From: Rallus limicola
Taxonomy: Eukaryota; Chordata; Aves; Gruiformes; Rallidae
Assembly: GCA_022605955.1 (NCBI GenBank)
Contig: JAKCOZ010000003.1
Location: forward strand, 42,682,761-42,746,760
DNA: 64,000 nucleotides
Direction of reading: 5' to 3'
Positions 19,401 through 30,164 of the stretch are shown here, piece after piece. The notes beneath the pieces are model-generated. The model was given only the letters and a program-made list of their open reading frames with translations, searched no databases and was not told where the DNA came from. Numbering within the stretch: position 1 is the first letter of the stretch; each line of letters opens with the position of its first letter. Both the position numbers and the translations under genes were made by a program.

Positions 19401-21942
19401 TTAGTCCCATTTCAGTGCATTACAATGTAAATTTCCTAGTGAGCCTTTCAAACAAGAGGTCTTTAAACTACTGTGACCTGAAAGGAAACCATTTCTAGTC
19501 TTTAATATTGATCCCTGTACTCTAGATTCTCTTCATGCTAAATTCAGTTTTATCTGTCATAACAGTCCTCTGTCTTTGCATGAATTGCTGTCTTTGCAAT
19601 ACCACCTTATAATACCATAAATTTGATTGCGGTAGTACTGAAATGAAAACTTGTGTGCCATTGTAATTAGTGTTACATGATAAGGGCAGACTAAACACTC
19701 TGCTTTTGTCTAGGTACTGACTTCAGTATAGACAGCTTACCCCTCCCTCGTAAAGACTATCATGATTGGGCACTTTTCCATGAAGAGTCACCAAAAAACA
19801 ACTACAAACTCTTTCATGAACCAACCATCACCTTATTCAACCACACTGCAACCTTTAGCCGCCATTCTCACCTACCACTCACCACTCAGTACCTCGAGGG
19901 GGTAGAGGTCCTGAAGTCACTGAGGTACATGATCCCACTGCAGATCAAGAACAGCCTGAGGAAAAGGCTTGCACCACTTGTATATGTGCAGTCTGACTGC
20001 AACCCTCCTTCGGATCGGGACAGCTACGTGCGTGAACTGATGTGCCACATTGAAGTAGACTCTTACGGGGAATGTCTGCACAATAGAGACCTTCCTCAGC
20101 ACCTCAGAAATCCAACTGCCATGGATGATGGGAACTTCTATAAAATCCTGGCACAGTACAAGTTCATTCTTGCTTTTGAAAATGCTGTCTGTGAAGATTA
20201 CATCACTGAAAAGCTCTGGCGACCACTGAAGTTGGGAGTGGTACCAGTGTACTTTGGGTCTCCCAGCATTGTAGACTGGCTTCCTAGTAACAAGAGTGCA
20301 ATCCTGGTATCCAGCTTTTCACACCCTCGGGAGCTGGCCCATTATATAAAATCACTGGATACAAATGATCAAGAATACGAGTCCTACTTACAGTGGAAAC
20401 TGAAAGGGGACATTTCCAACCCAAGGCTGCTTATGGCAATCAAGGAACGCAAGTGGGGAGTGCAAGATATCACCCAGGAGAATTACATTGACACCTTTGA
20501 GTGCATGGTGTGTAACAGAGTGTGGGAAAACATCAGAAGGAAAGAACAGGTACATGTGAATTTATCCTTTTGTCTCAAATAGGCTTGAAAATGGTGCCAG
20601 GCTCAGAATTGTCCCAGGAAGTTCAGTTATCAGATTTTGGCCAGCCTACAACCACTGATATTGCAATGCTGTTGGGTCATGCATTGTTATATCAGAAGGT
20701 GCTGGCAGAAGATGTGGGTGCAGGATCAGAGCAGGTGTTCCTCCTACTGCTTCTGTGCTTGAGCTCATACACATTGACTGTTGAGCTGATGGTCATTGCA
20801 GCAGAAGGCCTGAATTGTTCAGGGAGGAGATTATTGCGAGACTACAGAAAATAACCTAACTTCCTGTCTAGCTTTAGATGACCTGGGACGTTTGGAGACA
20901 AGTTGGTCAGAGAGCTTGTAGAATCAGGTTGTGTGTTAGTGAGAGGAATTGGGCCTGTTTCTCCTGGTCTAATCCTCTTGAAATTATGCTGATAGAGACT
21001 GGCTAGAAATGGCTGATAGCTTTGCTCCTCAAAGTAGTAAGCATTACATTTAACCAGGCTTTCCTCCTTGACTCTCATGTAAATCGGGGCAGATGTCCTC
21101 CCTTTGAGTTAGGAATAGAACTATGGAAATGTATAGAATAGGTTAGACACAGATATTCTCCATATCTGGAGATATTCCAGACCCGTCTGGATGCCTATCA
21201 GTGCAATATGAGCTAGGGAGCCTGCTCTGGCAGGGGGGTTGGACCTGATGATCTCTCGAGGTCCCTTCCAACCCCTACAATTCTGTGATTCTGTGATTCT
21301 TTCTTCATGGACTCCCTAATCAAGAAAACTGTGAAGATCAGTTTGCTCTCAGATTCATGGCTTGTTTTTTCTTCTTTAAAAAATCTCATCAAGAGTGTCC
21401 ATTTTAAAGATAAAAGCAGAATATAATGATGAAAATAGGACTCCTTGACTTAAAAATTCCATTTGGATGGGCCACTCCTGCTCATTTGCCATCAGACCTG
21501 ATCCGAGACTCATGTTCTTGTTAGCATGACTGGCTTTGTCCTGGACACTTTGAGGAGAGCTTTCTTCCCCTCTGACATGCACAAGGACATGGCTAGAGCC
21601 TGTAGTGGCAAGGAAAATGTCACTGACATGCTTTGACAGTTTATTAATGACATAGCACCTTTCTTCCCTGTCTGCGAGGGTTCCTGAGTAACCTCTTTTA
21701 TTTTTCTCTGTTGCCAGGGATGGCTGCCCCAGAGTTGGAAAGCTCAGGCTAACCATCTAAGCTGCCCCAAACCAGAGGCATTCTGGTTCTCATCTTCAGA
21801 CCCTGGCCGGACTTCTCTCCGAGAGATGTGGATACCGAGCTTTGAGCAATCCAAGAAAGAAGCCTGGGCGCTGAGGCACCTGGTGGAGAGGAACATGAAT
21901 TTTACAGCTCAAGAATTTTGGATGCTGGTATTCAGAGAATAA
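13358..21942 (+). CDS. FUT10: Alpha-(1,3)-fucosyltransferase 10 (whole coding span, four coding exons)
   Basis: Exons 13358-13438, 15424-15709, 19714-20549 and 21718-21942 join in frame into 475 residues plus stop, close to the human length of 479. The product is a predicted type II Golgi/ER membrane enzyme of glycosyltransferase family 10, which transfers fucose from GDP-fucose. It has a short basic cytoplasmic tail (MIRMKRKK) and a hydrophobic anchor at about residues 9-28. A lumenal domain follows with WWSPLTGETGRLGQC, YVQSDC (about 213-218) and the donor-binding signature FENAVCEDYITEKLWRPLK (277-295). Potential N-glycosylation sites are N107, N165, N315 and N462. The match to remembered human FUT10 is strong throughout. 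FUT11 is excluded because the C-terminus (MWIPSFEQSKKEA, QEFW) is FUT10-like. Substrate specificity cannot be read from sequence. Confidence 0.96.
13439..15423 (+). other. FUT10: FUT10 intron after the start-codon exon
   Basis: This intron runs from GTACAA to CCCAAAG. I see no gene or recognisable transposon in it. The base composition is ordinary for the region. Confidence 0.7.
15424..15709 (+). CDS. FUT10: FUT10 coding exon 2 (residues 28-122 plus 1 nt)
   Basis: Opening with VITELGNSENK after the acceptor, this 286-nt exon covers the variable stem region and then the conserved HPILLWWSPLTGETGRLGQC, GEDVCFFTINKTYQHNEMTR and AFLFY. N107 in NKT is a potential glycosylation site. The donor is GTAATG, immediately followed by a G/T-rich tract. 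Confidence 0.96.
15710..19713 (+). other. FUT10: FUT10 4.0-kb intron with G/T-rich tracts and a short perfect hairpin
   Basis: The intron contains two G/T-rich low-complexity tracts (about 15717-15832 and 16828-16881) and a 10-bp perfect inverted repeat with a 4-nt loop at 18896-18919. It ends in a TTTTGTCTAG acceptor. No gene or clear transposon was recognised. Confidence 0.65.
16828..16881 (+). repeat. 54-nt run composed only of G and T
   Basis: Every base from 16828 to 16881 is G or T, including GGGGG runs separated by long T runs. It is intronic in FUT10 and resembles the mostly G/T tract just after the previous exon. Confidence 0.8.
19714..20549 (+). CDS. FUT10: FUT10 coding exon 3 (residues 123-401, catalytic domain)
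   Basis: This 836-nt exon carries most of the GT10 domain: DYHDWALFHEESPKNNYKLF, FNHTATFSRHSHLPL, RKRLAPLVYVQSDCNPPSDR, DSYVRELM, the GDP-fucose signature FENAVCEDYITEKLW, and VVPVYFGSPSIVDWLPSNKS. It ends with KWGVQDITQENYIDTFECMV and VWENIRRKEQ, then a GTACAT donor. Reading through the donor adds ten codons before a TAA at 20580. Confidence 0.97.
20550..21717 (+). other. FUT10: FUT10 last intron
   Basis: This 1168-nt intron holds a CR1 3' end at about 21140-21300. Its acceptor is preceded by a good pyrimidine tract (TATTTTTCTCTGTTGCCAG). No other gene is seen. Confidence 0.75.
21140..21300 (+). mobile_element. CR1 LINE 3' end in the last FUT10 intron
   Basis: The segment runs from CTGGAGATATTCCAGACCCG through GAGCCTGCTCTGGCAGG and CGAGGTCCCTTCCAACCCCT to two ATTCTGTG octamers at 21280-21295. 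It is almost the same as the 3' end of the longer CR1 at 34.3-36.5 kb. Orientation is the same as FUT10. Confidence 0.93.
21718..21942 (+). CDS. FUT10: FUT10 terminal coding exon 4 (residues 402-475, stop TAA)
   Basis: The exon encodes GWLPQSWKAQANHLSCPKPE, a variable stretch, then LREMWIPSFEQSKKEAWALR and NFTAQEFWMLVFRE before TAA at 21940-21942. The human protein ends with a very similar MWISSFEQSKKEAQALR and QEFWGLVFKD. Its AATAAA hexamer (21938-21943) overlaps the stop codon. Confidence 0.96.
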   Translation, partial: GWLPQSWKAQANHLSCPKPEAFWFSSSDPGRTSLREMWIPSFEQSKKEAWALRHLVERNMNFTAQEFWMLVFRE

Positions 21943-24900
21943 ACATAATGACCTGTAAAACAGAGTGAGCTCTTCAGAGGAGTCTATGTAATTTTCTTCT
22001 GTAGCTGACCATACCATATTCTGGACTGATAGCCACAGAAAGTAGAGCTGTAAGACTGCATTTATTGTGTTGAGTGCTCAAGGTCTACTACGGACTGCTA
22101 AACAATACAATTACCCTGCAAGGTGATATGTATATCTATGCTAGAATTATAGGTAGAATTATTTATATTAGTTGTTATTAGTTCAGATGTTTGAGCATTA
22201 AGATACAAGTTGTCAAGGTTCTTAAAGCCAAGTTTCAAGCAAACAGCTCATTCCCATGAGTTGGATGGATCACCCTCCGTGTGTTCATGGCCACAGGACT
22301 CCTTTGTCCCCAGTTCAGGACCCTTCCTTGCTGCACTGACAGCATTGAGCCAGAGACCAGTGGACACTGTTGCACTGGTGCAGCTTTTCTGCTGCTTTGG
22401 ATGTAGAGGAAAATCTTGGGACTGTGTCCCTGCCTAGCTGTTTATTACCAATTTTTCTGGCATCAGCAGATTTAGCAGGGACTTGGCGGGCTTTGTGTCC
22501 TGACACTGCGTGCCAACGTAAAGTGCATTAGTGCTTGGCACAAGAAAGCACCATCTGTTAGTGTCCAGGGACAGATTGAACGAAAAACGTGCTGGCTCAG
22601 ATTTATCCAACATCTTCTGCTAAAAATAAGCAGAGCTCATTAATATCTCCGCTCCCCAGAAATAGAGCTGGTCTCAGTCTGACTTACCATCTTGCCTTTC
22701 TGATGATGGACTAGTACGTGTGTCATGCATAAATGTGGAGTTATGTGCTGGGAAGGGCACGGGTGAACCTGAGGGTCCTCCTCAGCACAGAAGTCTTCAA
22801 TAAGCACAAGGAGAGGCAGGCAAGCAGACTACCTGTTTTAACTCAGAAAACCCCAAATTATTTGATCTAAGAAAAAAACTTGGTGATCTTGGTTATCACT
22901 TGCCAAAGGACACACCTTTGCCTGGTACTCAGACTGTTACGGTGTTTGCCCCAAGTTCTTCCAACCTCATGGAGAAGTCAACTTCCACAGAATCTGTTAG
23001 ATGGTATTATCTGTGTGGAGCCATTAAAATGGAGTCCAGTCATTCATACGCATGCCTGTGTGGTGACATGGGAAAATGTAGCTATTAACACAGAGCTCTT
23101 CACATTGCTGGAAAGGCAGAATTTTACCTGTCTGATACCAATATCTATGCAACTATGCCCTGTAGCAGGCTATTTTAAGATTGCTGTCAAGCATCAGGCT
23201 GTTTTATGAATGGTTAGCCATAGGGGAGGACGTGAGTAACATTTACACCAAAAAATCTTATCTGCAAAATTTATTTACCCTGGAAAAGTTTCCTCACCAG
23301 ATATTTCCTCACCAAAGAGCTGGTGAACTTTGTATTACTTTTAAATTTGGTAAGAGAAAGAGCTGTTTTGTGGCCACAAACCATGTAGTGTAGGTCACTT
23401 TTTCTATGATCACGTACTTGGTTGCAATTAAGCAAAACAGTCTCACTGAGATTTCTCATCACTTGTGTTTCATCAGCGTGGCACACAGCGTCTGCTGGGC
23501 ATGTCTTAAACTGTTTCCCCTGTAGTCCATGGTGCAAATGATAACTAAGCTGCACAAATGAAGGCTTTCTGGAAAGTGCCATTATCACCAGACTTAGATG
23601 CTTTCCTAAAACATGATCAAGAGCTGGACATAATCCCACAACAGTTGCAAAGGGAGCTGCTGAATGTTGCCATGAATCTTTTTTTTTTCTTCTGAGTTGG
23701 CACATAATGCATGGCAGCACAAAAGACAAGCTCTCCTTTTTTTTTTTCTTTTTTGAGATGTTCTGCTGCCTCCTTTGCCAAAAATCTAAAGCTGTGTTGT
23801 TTAAAGACTTCAGGAGTTCCACAACTGAAGATTTTTAATTTTTTTTTTTTCTGTGGTGGAATCTGTCAGATCCTAACCTTCCTGAGGGATCTGGTAGATA
23901 TATATTATCCAAAGATATGAGGCATATTTGTTTAAATTTATGGTGCGTTATTATTCCTCGTTTTACTTTGATGGAGTTGGGGGGAAAGGAAGACTGAAGT
24001 TTACAACCACACTCTGAAATTTGAAGCAGTCAGCAGCAGGTACTTAAGAAGAGGTAACATCTTCATCCACTGCTACACACAGTAGAAAGATGAATCACCC
24101 TCTTGACCCTCTTTCCTGTGCTGGGTGGAGGGAAATCTTGGTGAGTATTGTCCTAAGACAATAGGAGACTTATGACAAAGATTTGTGCAGGCTGTGTAAG
24201 AATGACTGATCATTGTGAATTTGAAGTTGATCTCTTTCCTCCCCCTACTGCTCTGAGAAGGAATAAGCAGAAGCAGCTGACCACTCTTTTTTTTTTTTTA
24301 ATTACTTTTAAAATTATTTTTATTATTTTTATTTTTAGCTGATTTGTTAGCTTTCCTGCCATGAACACTTTTTCAATTCTAGCCAACATTTGTTTGGTAG
24401 GCATATGCATATTGTGGATGGCATGATCCTTTATTGTTTGATTTCTTTTTGCCTTAGAATGGCAATAGCAAAATAATTTAGAAGAACTGGATTTTCAACC
24501 ACAGGAGCTGATCCTGGGTGAATGAGTGCATGGTTTGCAACCTCTTGGTTAGTGTAACAAGCTGTCCTGAATTCCTTTGTTGTGGAATATAAGACTCAGA
24601 GGAAGATCCTACTGTGCTTGCACTTACTGAGCTGAAATATTCCATCAGCTCTCCCGGGAGTCATACCTATTAGTGGACTCTTTGAGCCCACAGCAGCATT
24701 TGCGCCTGAAATACAAATCCTGAGGACCAGACTGCCCCTTCAGAAGATGCCTGTGTTATGCTCAGAGCTCCCTCCATGAATCCTCGGCAGTCAGGTGGGG
24801 GTGGAAGAGCCTGGGGCCAAGCTTGGACATGGTTCCTACTCCCTCTCCTGGAGGTAAATCAGGACTGGGACAAATGGGAGCAGGGATTGCCTTTACCCTG

Positions 24901-27900
24901 CCTGCTACAGTCCCCTGGCTTCTCTACTTCCGGCCTCCACCTTCCACCAGCTTCCCCTGACATACCTATGCTGGGGTGCCCTCCTGTGTGACATCTGGTC
25001 GTGTAGCAAAGCAAAACACAAGGGGGTTGTGTTTTCACTGCAAACATTTGCTCACATATCTCCCACTTTCCCTGTGTCAGAGGCCTGAGCCCCCTCCCTG
25101 TCCTCTTGGGGTCTGTCTGTCTGTCTGCTTGAGGCCACTTCTGACCTGGAGCAGTGATACCTGGGGTCAACTGCAGGGAAGCAGCTAAGGGGAGCCTGAA
25201 AAGGAGCTGGGGTCTCACCAGGGGTGTCCTCTGTTACACCAGGCCTGAGACCCTGTATGGGTTGTTCTGCGCTGGCCACAGTGCTGACCCTGGCCAAGGT
25301 TTTGAAGTCTTGTCTCTCTTGACCTGCTTTGTTCCTGTGTATGGGCTGGGCTATCACTAGCCTGTGGCTGACCCCACCAGCCCTGCCCTGTGCACCCTGC
25401 CTGTGGTGCAGCATTCCCTTTGCTTCAGCCTGATCTGCTCAGCTTACAGTAGATATTTTGTGTCCTAGCCAGGGGCTCTTCCAGGAGCTACTGCTGGTGG
25501 GATAAGTTCCCTGGGAATACCAGGTACTGCCATTATGAGGTCTTCTCCAATTATCTGTGAGTTGCTTTACCTCTTGGTGAGGTGGTCTGCAGCAGGTGCC
25601 ATCACACCACTCCTGGTGTTGGTCTATCCCCGTGACTGTTGCCCACAAGCTGTGGACATCAGCATCCCCTGTCCAGTGACAGAGTGCTTTGCAGTCAGCT
25701 CTGTCACTCCTCCACCATGCTCACCTTCCTGGAGCATGCCAGTGATGGGGGCTCTTCTGCCACATTGCTTTGATCCCAGGTGTCCACAGACTTAGGGTTC
25801 AAAGTTTCCTCTTCTGAACTCTGTCCACTTGACTTGTTTTTTTCCAATTTGGTTCATTTTTGCCTATTTGTCTGCTCTTCAAAAATTTCCTCAGCATTGA
25901 TGCTGGCCAACATGCTTGCCTTGTTTCATTTACTTCAGGAGGGTCTGGCACGGTGGGGGTGTTAAGACAGGTGGGAGCAGATCCTGTGAAATTGCTGTGC
26001 TAGGCATACATTAGAGGAACAATGGAGCATTTACCCTAAAAAATGAACAGCAAGCTAATGACTAGGAAAGTGATTAGAGGAAAGAAATAAAAGGACTTTG
26101 ACTGTGTTCATTTCAATGCATGACAAGCCTTGATCCTATGCTGTGGGTGCACAACTGTACATTGTGGGCTTCAGAGGTCAAACCCTAGCCTTCCTCCCTC
26201 ATTCAGCATTTTACAGAGAGACAAAGCCAAACACTTGCTTGTGGCAAGCAATAAAAGAAAGCCACAGATCTCAACACTGGCAACACACATTTTCGAAGCG
26301 CATCAGCAGTGTGGCATTAGCCTAACATGAAGTGCAGTGAGGGTGGCTGTGTGCTTGTGTAGAAAAGAAGCATATGCATAAGGTGCAGGGTGGGGAGGTT
26401 TCACATAGCAAATGTAGCTGAGCCACATATATGCATGGCTATGTGGAAACTGCTCAAAAAACAGACTGAGGTTAAAGCCAGGCACTCTCAGTGCAATCAA
26501 TGGGAAGAGAGAGCTCATCTGAATTACTATGACAGTGCTCATAGGAGCACTGTCTCCAGCGGCAGAAAGGATGGAAGGCCAGGTGGGTGTGGGGTGGTGT
26601 GGACATACACTGCTGTGTCCTTATGCTGGCTGACATTCCCCCCTAAAGTGTTTTTCAACCACTGTTATTGAACAGACCTTGGTTTTAGTGTCTCCCAAAC
26701 TCAGGGTTAATGAATTAATTATTAAAAACCTCCAGCTCTTAACTCTGGCCTTGGAAAAAGATAGGGCATAGAGACAGCTATTTTGCATCTGATCAATCAA
26801 ATGTCTTGAAAGCAATGTTCTTTAATATATGTACATATATTCCGCAGGGAAAAACTTACCTGAAGAGTGCTAAGGTTGCAAATTAGAGCAAAATGAACAC
26901 CTGTGTAATTGGCCTTTTTAAAAACAGAGGTTTTGTCCTGAAATGGTATGGGAAATTGGTGCACCACCAAGCCCATCAAATCTAATCCAATTTGCAGACC
27001 CAGTCCCATCCCAAAATGTCACACACAGAGATTAGTTACCTTCTCTTCCCATTTCCTTTTATTTGCTGTCCATCCTAAACCTGACTTAGCCCGAGGCTGT
27101 ATCCTACCCAGGTGCAGGTGAAACACCTGGCAACTCTAACTTGTGGGGCATTTGACTTGCTAATCCGGTAATCTTTACACACAAAACCCTACTTTAAATG
27201 CTAAGAGGCTGCAGGTTGCTTTATGATGGCTTCAAACAAAGCATAACCTTCCACAGGGTATGCAGGTCTGTGGTCCTCAGGTGCCCTGAGTATGCAGGTA
27301 TGTGGTCCCCTGGCTCTCCAGGCTGGGAAAAGTAAGTGGGGCAGTAGGTTCAGAGGGCTGATACATGGTGCATGCAGCAGGTTTGGGGAAGCCTGAGCAG
27401 AGCCATCTGTTTGATAAGCTTTGCTGCAGGCTCCAGGGCTTCTTGGCAGCTTCGTTGATCTCCATTTCAATGCTGTGTGCTGCTTGAAGAGGAGCCAGCT
27501 CCTTCTGGCACACCAACATGTGTCTTCTGGCCATCAGTAGACACTGGCTGCTGTAGTCCTTGGAGGTGGGCAGCATCTGAGGCAGACTGAGGCACAGCAG
27601 CTGCAACCTGGAGGTGGAAGTGAAAACGCATGGGTAACAATCCAGTAAGCCTTCCAGGGTTATCAGGGTTGGAAGATAGTTTTCCTTATTTTCTCCTTTG
27701 TTGGCAACATACCTGAATATTTTGGTGTGCACAGTTTGAAGTTTCGGGTATTTCTTCACATGGTTAGGCCTCAGAATACATTTTTTTTTTTCTTTATATG
27801 GGTAAGGGAATGCATACTGCACCCCTGTTCCTGAAATTGGCACACGGAGACGGACAAGCCAAGACTCAGCAGTCAGGGTATGGCTCTCCAGGAGTCATAG

Positions 27901-29479
27901 GCTTGCTGTAGACCTGTTATCCCCAGGATGTGTGCCTTTTGTAACTATGCCACAAAAGTCTCACTTTAAATAAATTAAACTTTCCGTGGAGAGTAAATTA
28001 TTAATGCACTAAAATGTGCTGCTAACAGTTGTTTGCATTTGAAGCTATTATTCACTATTCCTGACTGATGCATTTGGTTGTTTGCATTTTCCCCAAGTCA
28101 GCAAAAGCACTTCCTTTCTCTCTTCATGCGGTGTATTTTGTGCAAAGACCACAGAAACCCAAGAGGATCCATTCCAGGGGTGGGAGCACACTCAAACTCT
28201 GATCAGAAAAGGCCTCTTTGTTGTGTAAAAAGACTTTATTTTAGAAACTAAAGAAAAATCCTTCTGAGAGGTCAGGATTGGACTGTCTGGCCTAATGACT
28301 AGAGTTGAAGCCCACAGCTAAAATGTGACCAGGAATCCAGGCAATAGGCAACAGCCACAGAGGTAACATCTGTACTGTCACTGCAGGTTGTGGGTCATTC
28401 TGAGGGTGGTGTTACAGAAGAACTGCGCTTTTGGTTTGGCTGATAATCCTTGCTGCAGCTTCAAATGAGTCTCTGCCACAGAGAAGCTGGTCCCAGACCT
28501 CTGTGCTGGCAAGAGACAGGATACAGGTGGGCAAGACAGCTTTGCTGGGGCTGTTGTCACTGGGGAAGGGTTCCTCTCCAAGCACAGAAGTGCTTCTTGA
28601 TCTCTGGGCTTCACTCTCTTTAAATAAGCAGAGGCTTGAAATATCACCTGTGGCAGCTGTGGCAGGTCCGAGTGAAAGGGAGGCTCTGTTGCCTGCTGTG
28701 GCATCCTGGTGTTGATAGACCCACCCCTGCCCTCACTGTCCTCAGACTCATGCAGAAAAACGTCTTCTGGAGAGAGTGAGGAAGAAGATGAAAGGAGGAT
28801 TTCTTGTGAGGTTGGAGAGGGAGGGATAGTCTGTACGAGCAGCGGAACTATACCTGAGTGGCACTGGGTGTCACCAAAGAGCTGGTTTAAAGATGCCCGA
28901 TGGCATACTGCGTTAAGACTTGCTCTTATTTTGGCTGGATCAGTCTGCCCAGCAGGGGAGGAGTCCCCAAAGACAGGCAGAGAGCTTCCTGTGCTGGTTC
29001 CTACTAGGCAAAGACATTTCCCAGGGACAACTTTGCTGCTGTAACTGTCAGCAGTGCTTCAGAAGGAAAATGGTATTGCTTTTGGGGGTTTATTTGGTAG
29101 AGGCACAGAAAACAGAGGCCAAGAGGTGTGAAGGTGGAGCTAAGTTTGCCTATAACACACCTTGAATGTCTGGGAGATCACTGTGAACTATTCTTAAGGT
29201 AGAGCTAGTTGGGTTAGATGTGCTGACATGAATCTGCCTTCTGTTGGGGGGAGGGGAGGAACTACTATAGCATCAGGAGAAGGTATTCACACTCAGGAGT
29301 CAGCCTTGGTTGAGTCTGCCACCACTGTGACATAGTCTGGTGTGACAAGCTTTGTTAGTGGAGGGATATCCCACTACTCTAGGCGCCTAAACCTGAGGTT
29401 TCCACTGAGATGGAGACATGCAAATGAAGGCAAGGAATTGCTGTGACTAAAGTGTAGTTTCACTGTAGCCAGAGTTACC
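21943..29479. other. FUT10 3' flank and intergenic sequence
   Basis: The FUT10 3' UTR must begin here. An ATTAAA at 23023-23028 is one candidate poly(A) signal, but the end cannot be fixed. Homopolymer T runs occur near 23738, 23839 and 24289. A (CTGT)n microsatellite of about four units lies at 25111-25127. No recognisable exon or large transposon was found. Confidence 0.45.
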
Positions 29480-29972
29480 TCAGTGTGCTGGTTTTGGCTG
29501 GTATTTTCTTTCCTGTGGCTGGTATAATGCTGTTTTTTTGGATTTAGTATGAAAATAATGTTTGGTAACACACTGGTGTTTTTAGTTGTTGCTACGTAGT
29601 TGTAGTGTCTGCAATAAGTCAAGGATTTTCCAGCTTCTCACACCCTGCCAGGTGCACAAGAAGCTGGAAGAGCATAGCCAGGACAGCTGGCCCAGGCTGG
29701 CCAAGGGGATATTCCCTACCATATAACAATTATTCTGCAGGTAGTGACCAATTGCATTTGTGCACCACTTCCTCTTCCTCCTCTTCTCCTCCTTCTCCTC
29801 TTTCTCCTTTTGCTCCTTCTTCTTTTCTTCTTCTTTTTATCTTCCTTACTTATCCTATTAAACTTTCTTTATCTCAACCTGTGATTTTTTTTTTTTCTTC
29901 TCCTCACAGTGGGATGGGCAAGCAAGTGGCTACATGATGCTCAGTTACCCTTTGGGGTTAAACCCCAACACC
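29480..29972 (+). mobile_element. Solo LTR of an avian endogenous retrovirus
   Basis: The element starts TGTGCTGGTTTTGGCTGG and ends GGGGTTAAACCCCAACA. Between them are landmarks of a very common avian LTR: CACAAGAAGCTGGAAGAGCA, AGCCAGGACAGCTG, GGGATATTCCCTACCATA, CCTATTAAACTTTCTTTATC and CTCAACC. A pyrimidine-rich tract at 29766-29840 interrupts it. No clear target duplication remains. Family assignment is by remembered consensus. Confidence 0.8.
29766..29840 (+). repeat. Polypyrimidine (CTT/CCT)n tract
   Basis: About 75 nt composed almost wholly of C and T, in CTTCCTCTTCCTCCTCTTCT-like units, within the solo LTR at 29.5-30.0 kb. Confidence 0.8.
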
Positions 29973-30100
29973 ATGTTACAGGCTTGCCCATCCCACAGGC
30001 TTGCACAGTCTCCCTGGCAGCACTTTGCCATATTGTTTGTGGCTGGCACATGGAAGAAAAGACCTTTTGTATCCTCAAAAGAAGACTAGTGATACTTCTT

Positions 30101-30164
30101 AAGGTAGGAAATGCTTCACCTAAACCCATGTTAAGGTAGGAAATACATCACCTAAACCCATGTT
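30101..30164 (+). repeat. Tandem duplication, two copies of a 32-bp unit
   Basis: Two adjacent 32-bp copies, 30101-30132 and 30133-30164, both start AAGGTAGGAAAT and end CACCTAAACCCATGTT. They differ at only a few internal positions (GCTT versus ACAT). Confidence 0.9.

Noticed and set aside
13358..21942. FUT11 as the identity of the fucosyltransferase
   Set aside because: The WWSPLTGETGRLGQC block, the VVPVYFGSPSIVDWLPSNKS segment and the C-terminal SFEQSKKEA and QEFW motifs match FUT10. The FUT11 C-terminus as remembered is quite different.
28709..29044. 111-codon frame with an acidic Ser/Glu stretch (SGESEEEDERR)
   Set aside because: The acidic run looks protein-like, but there is no family match or splice context and the rest of the frame is unremarkable.
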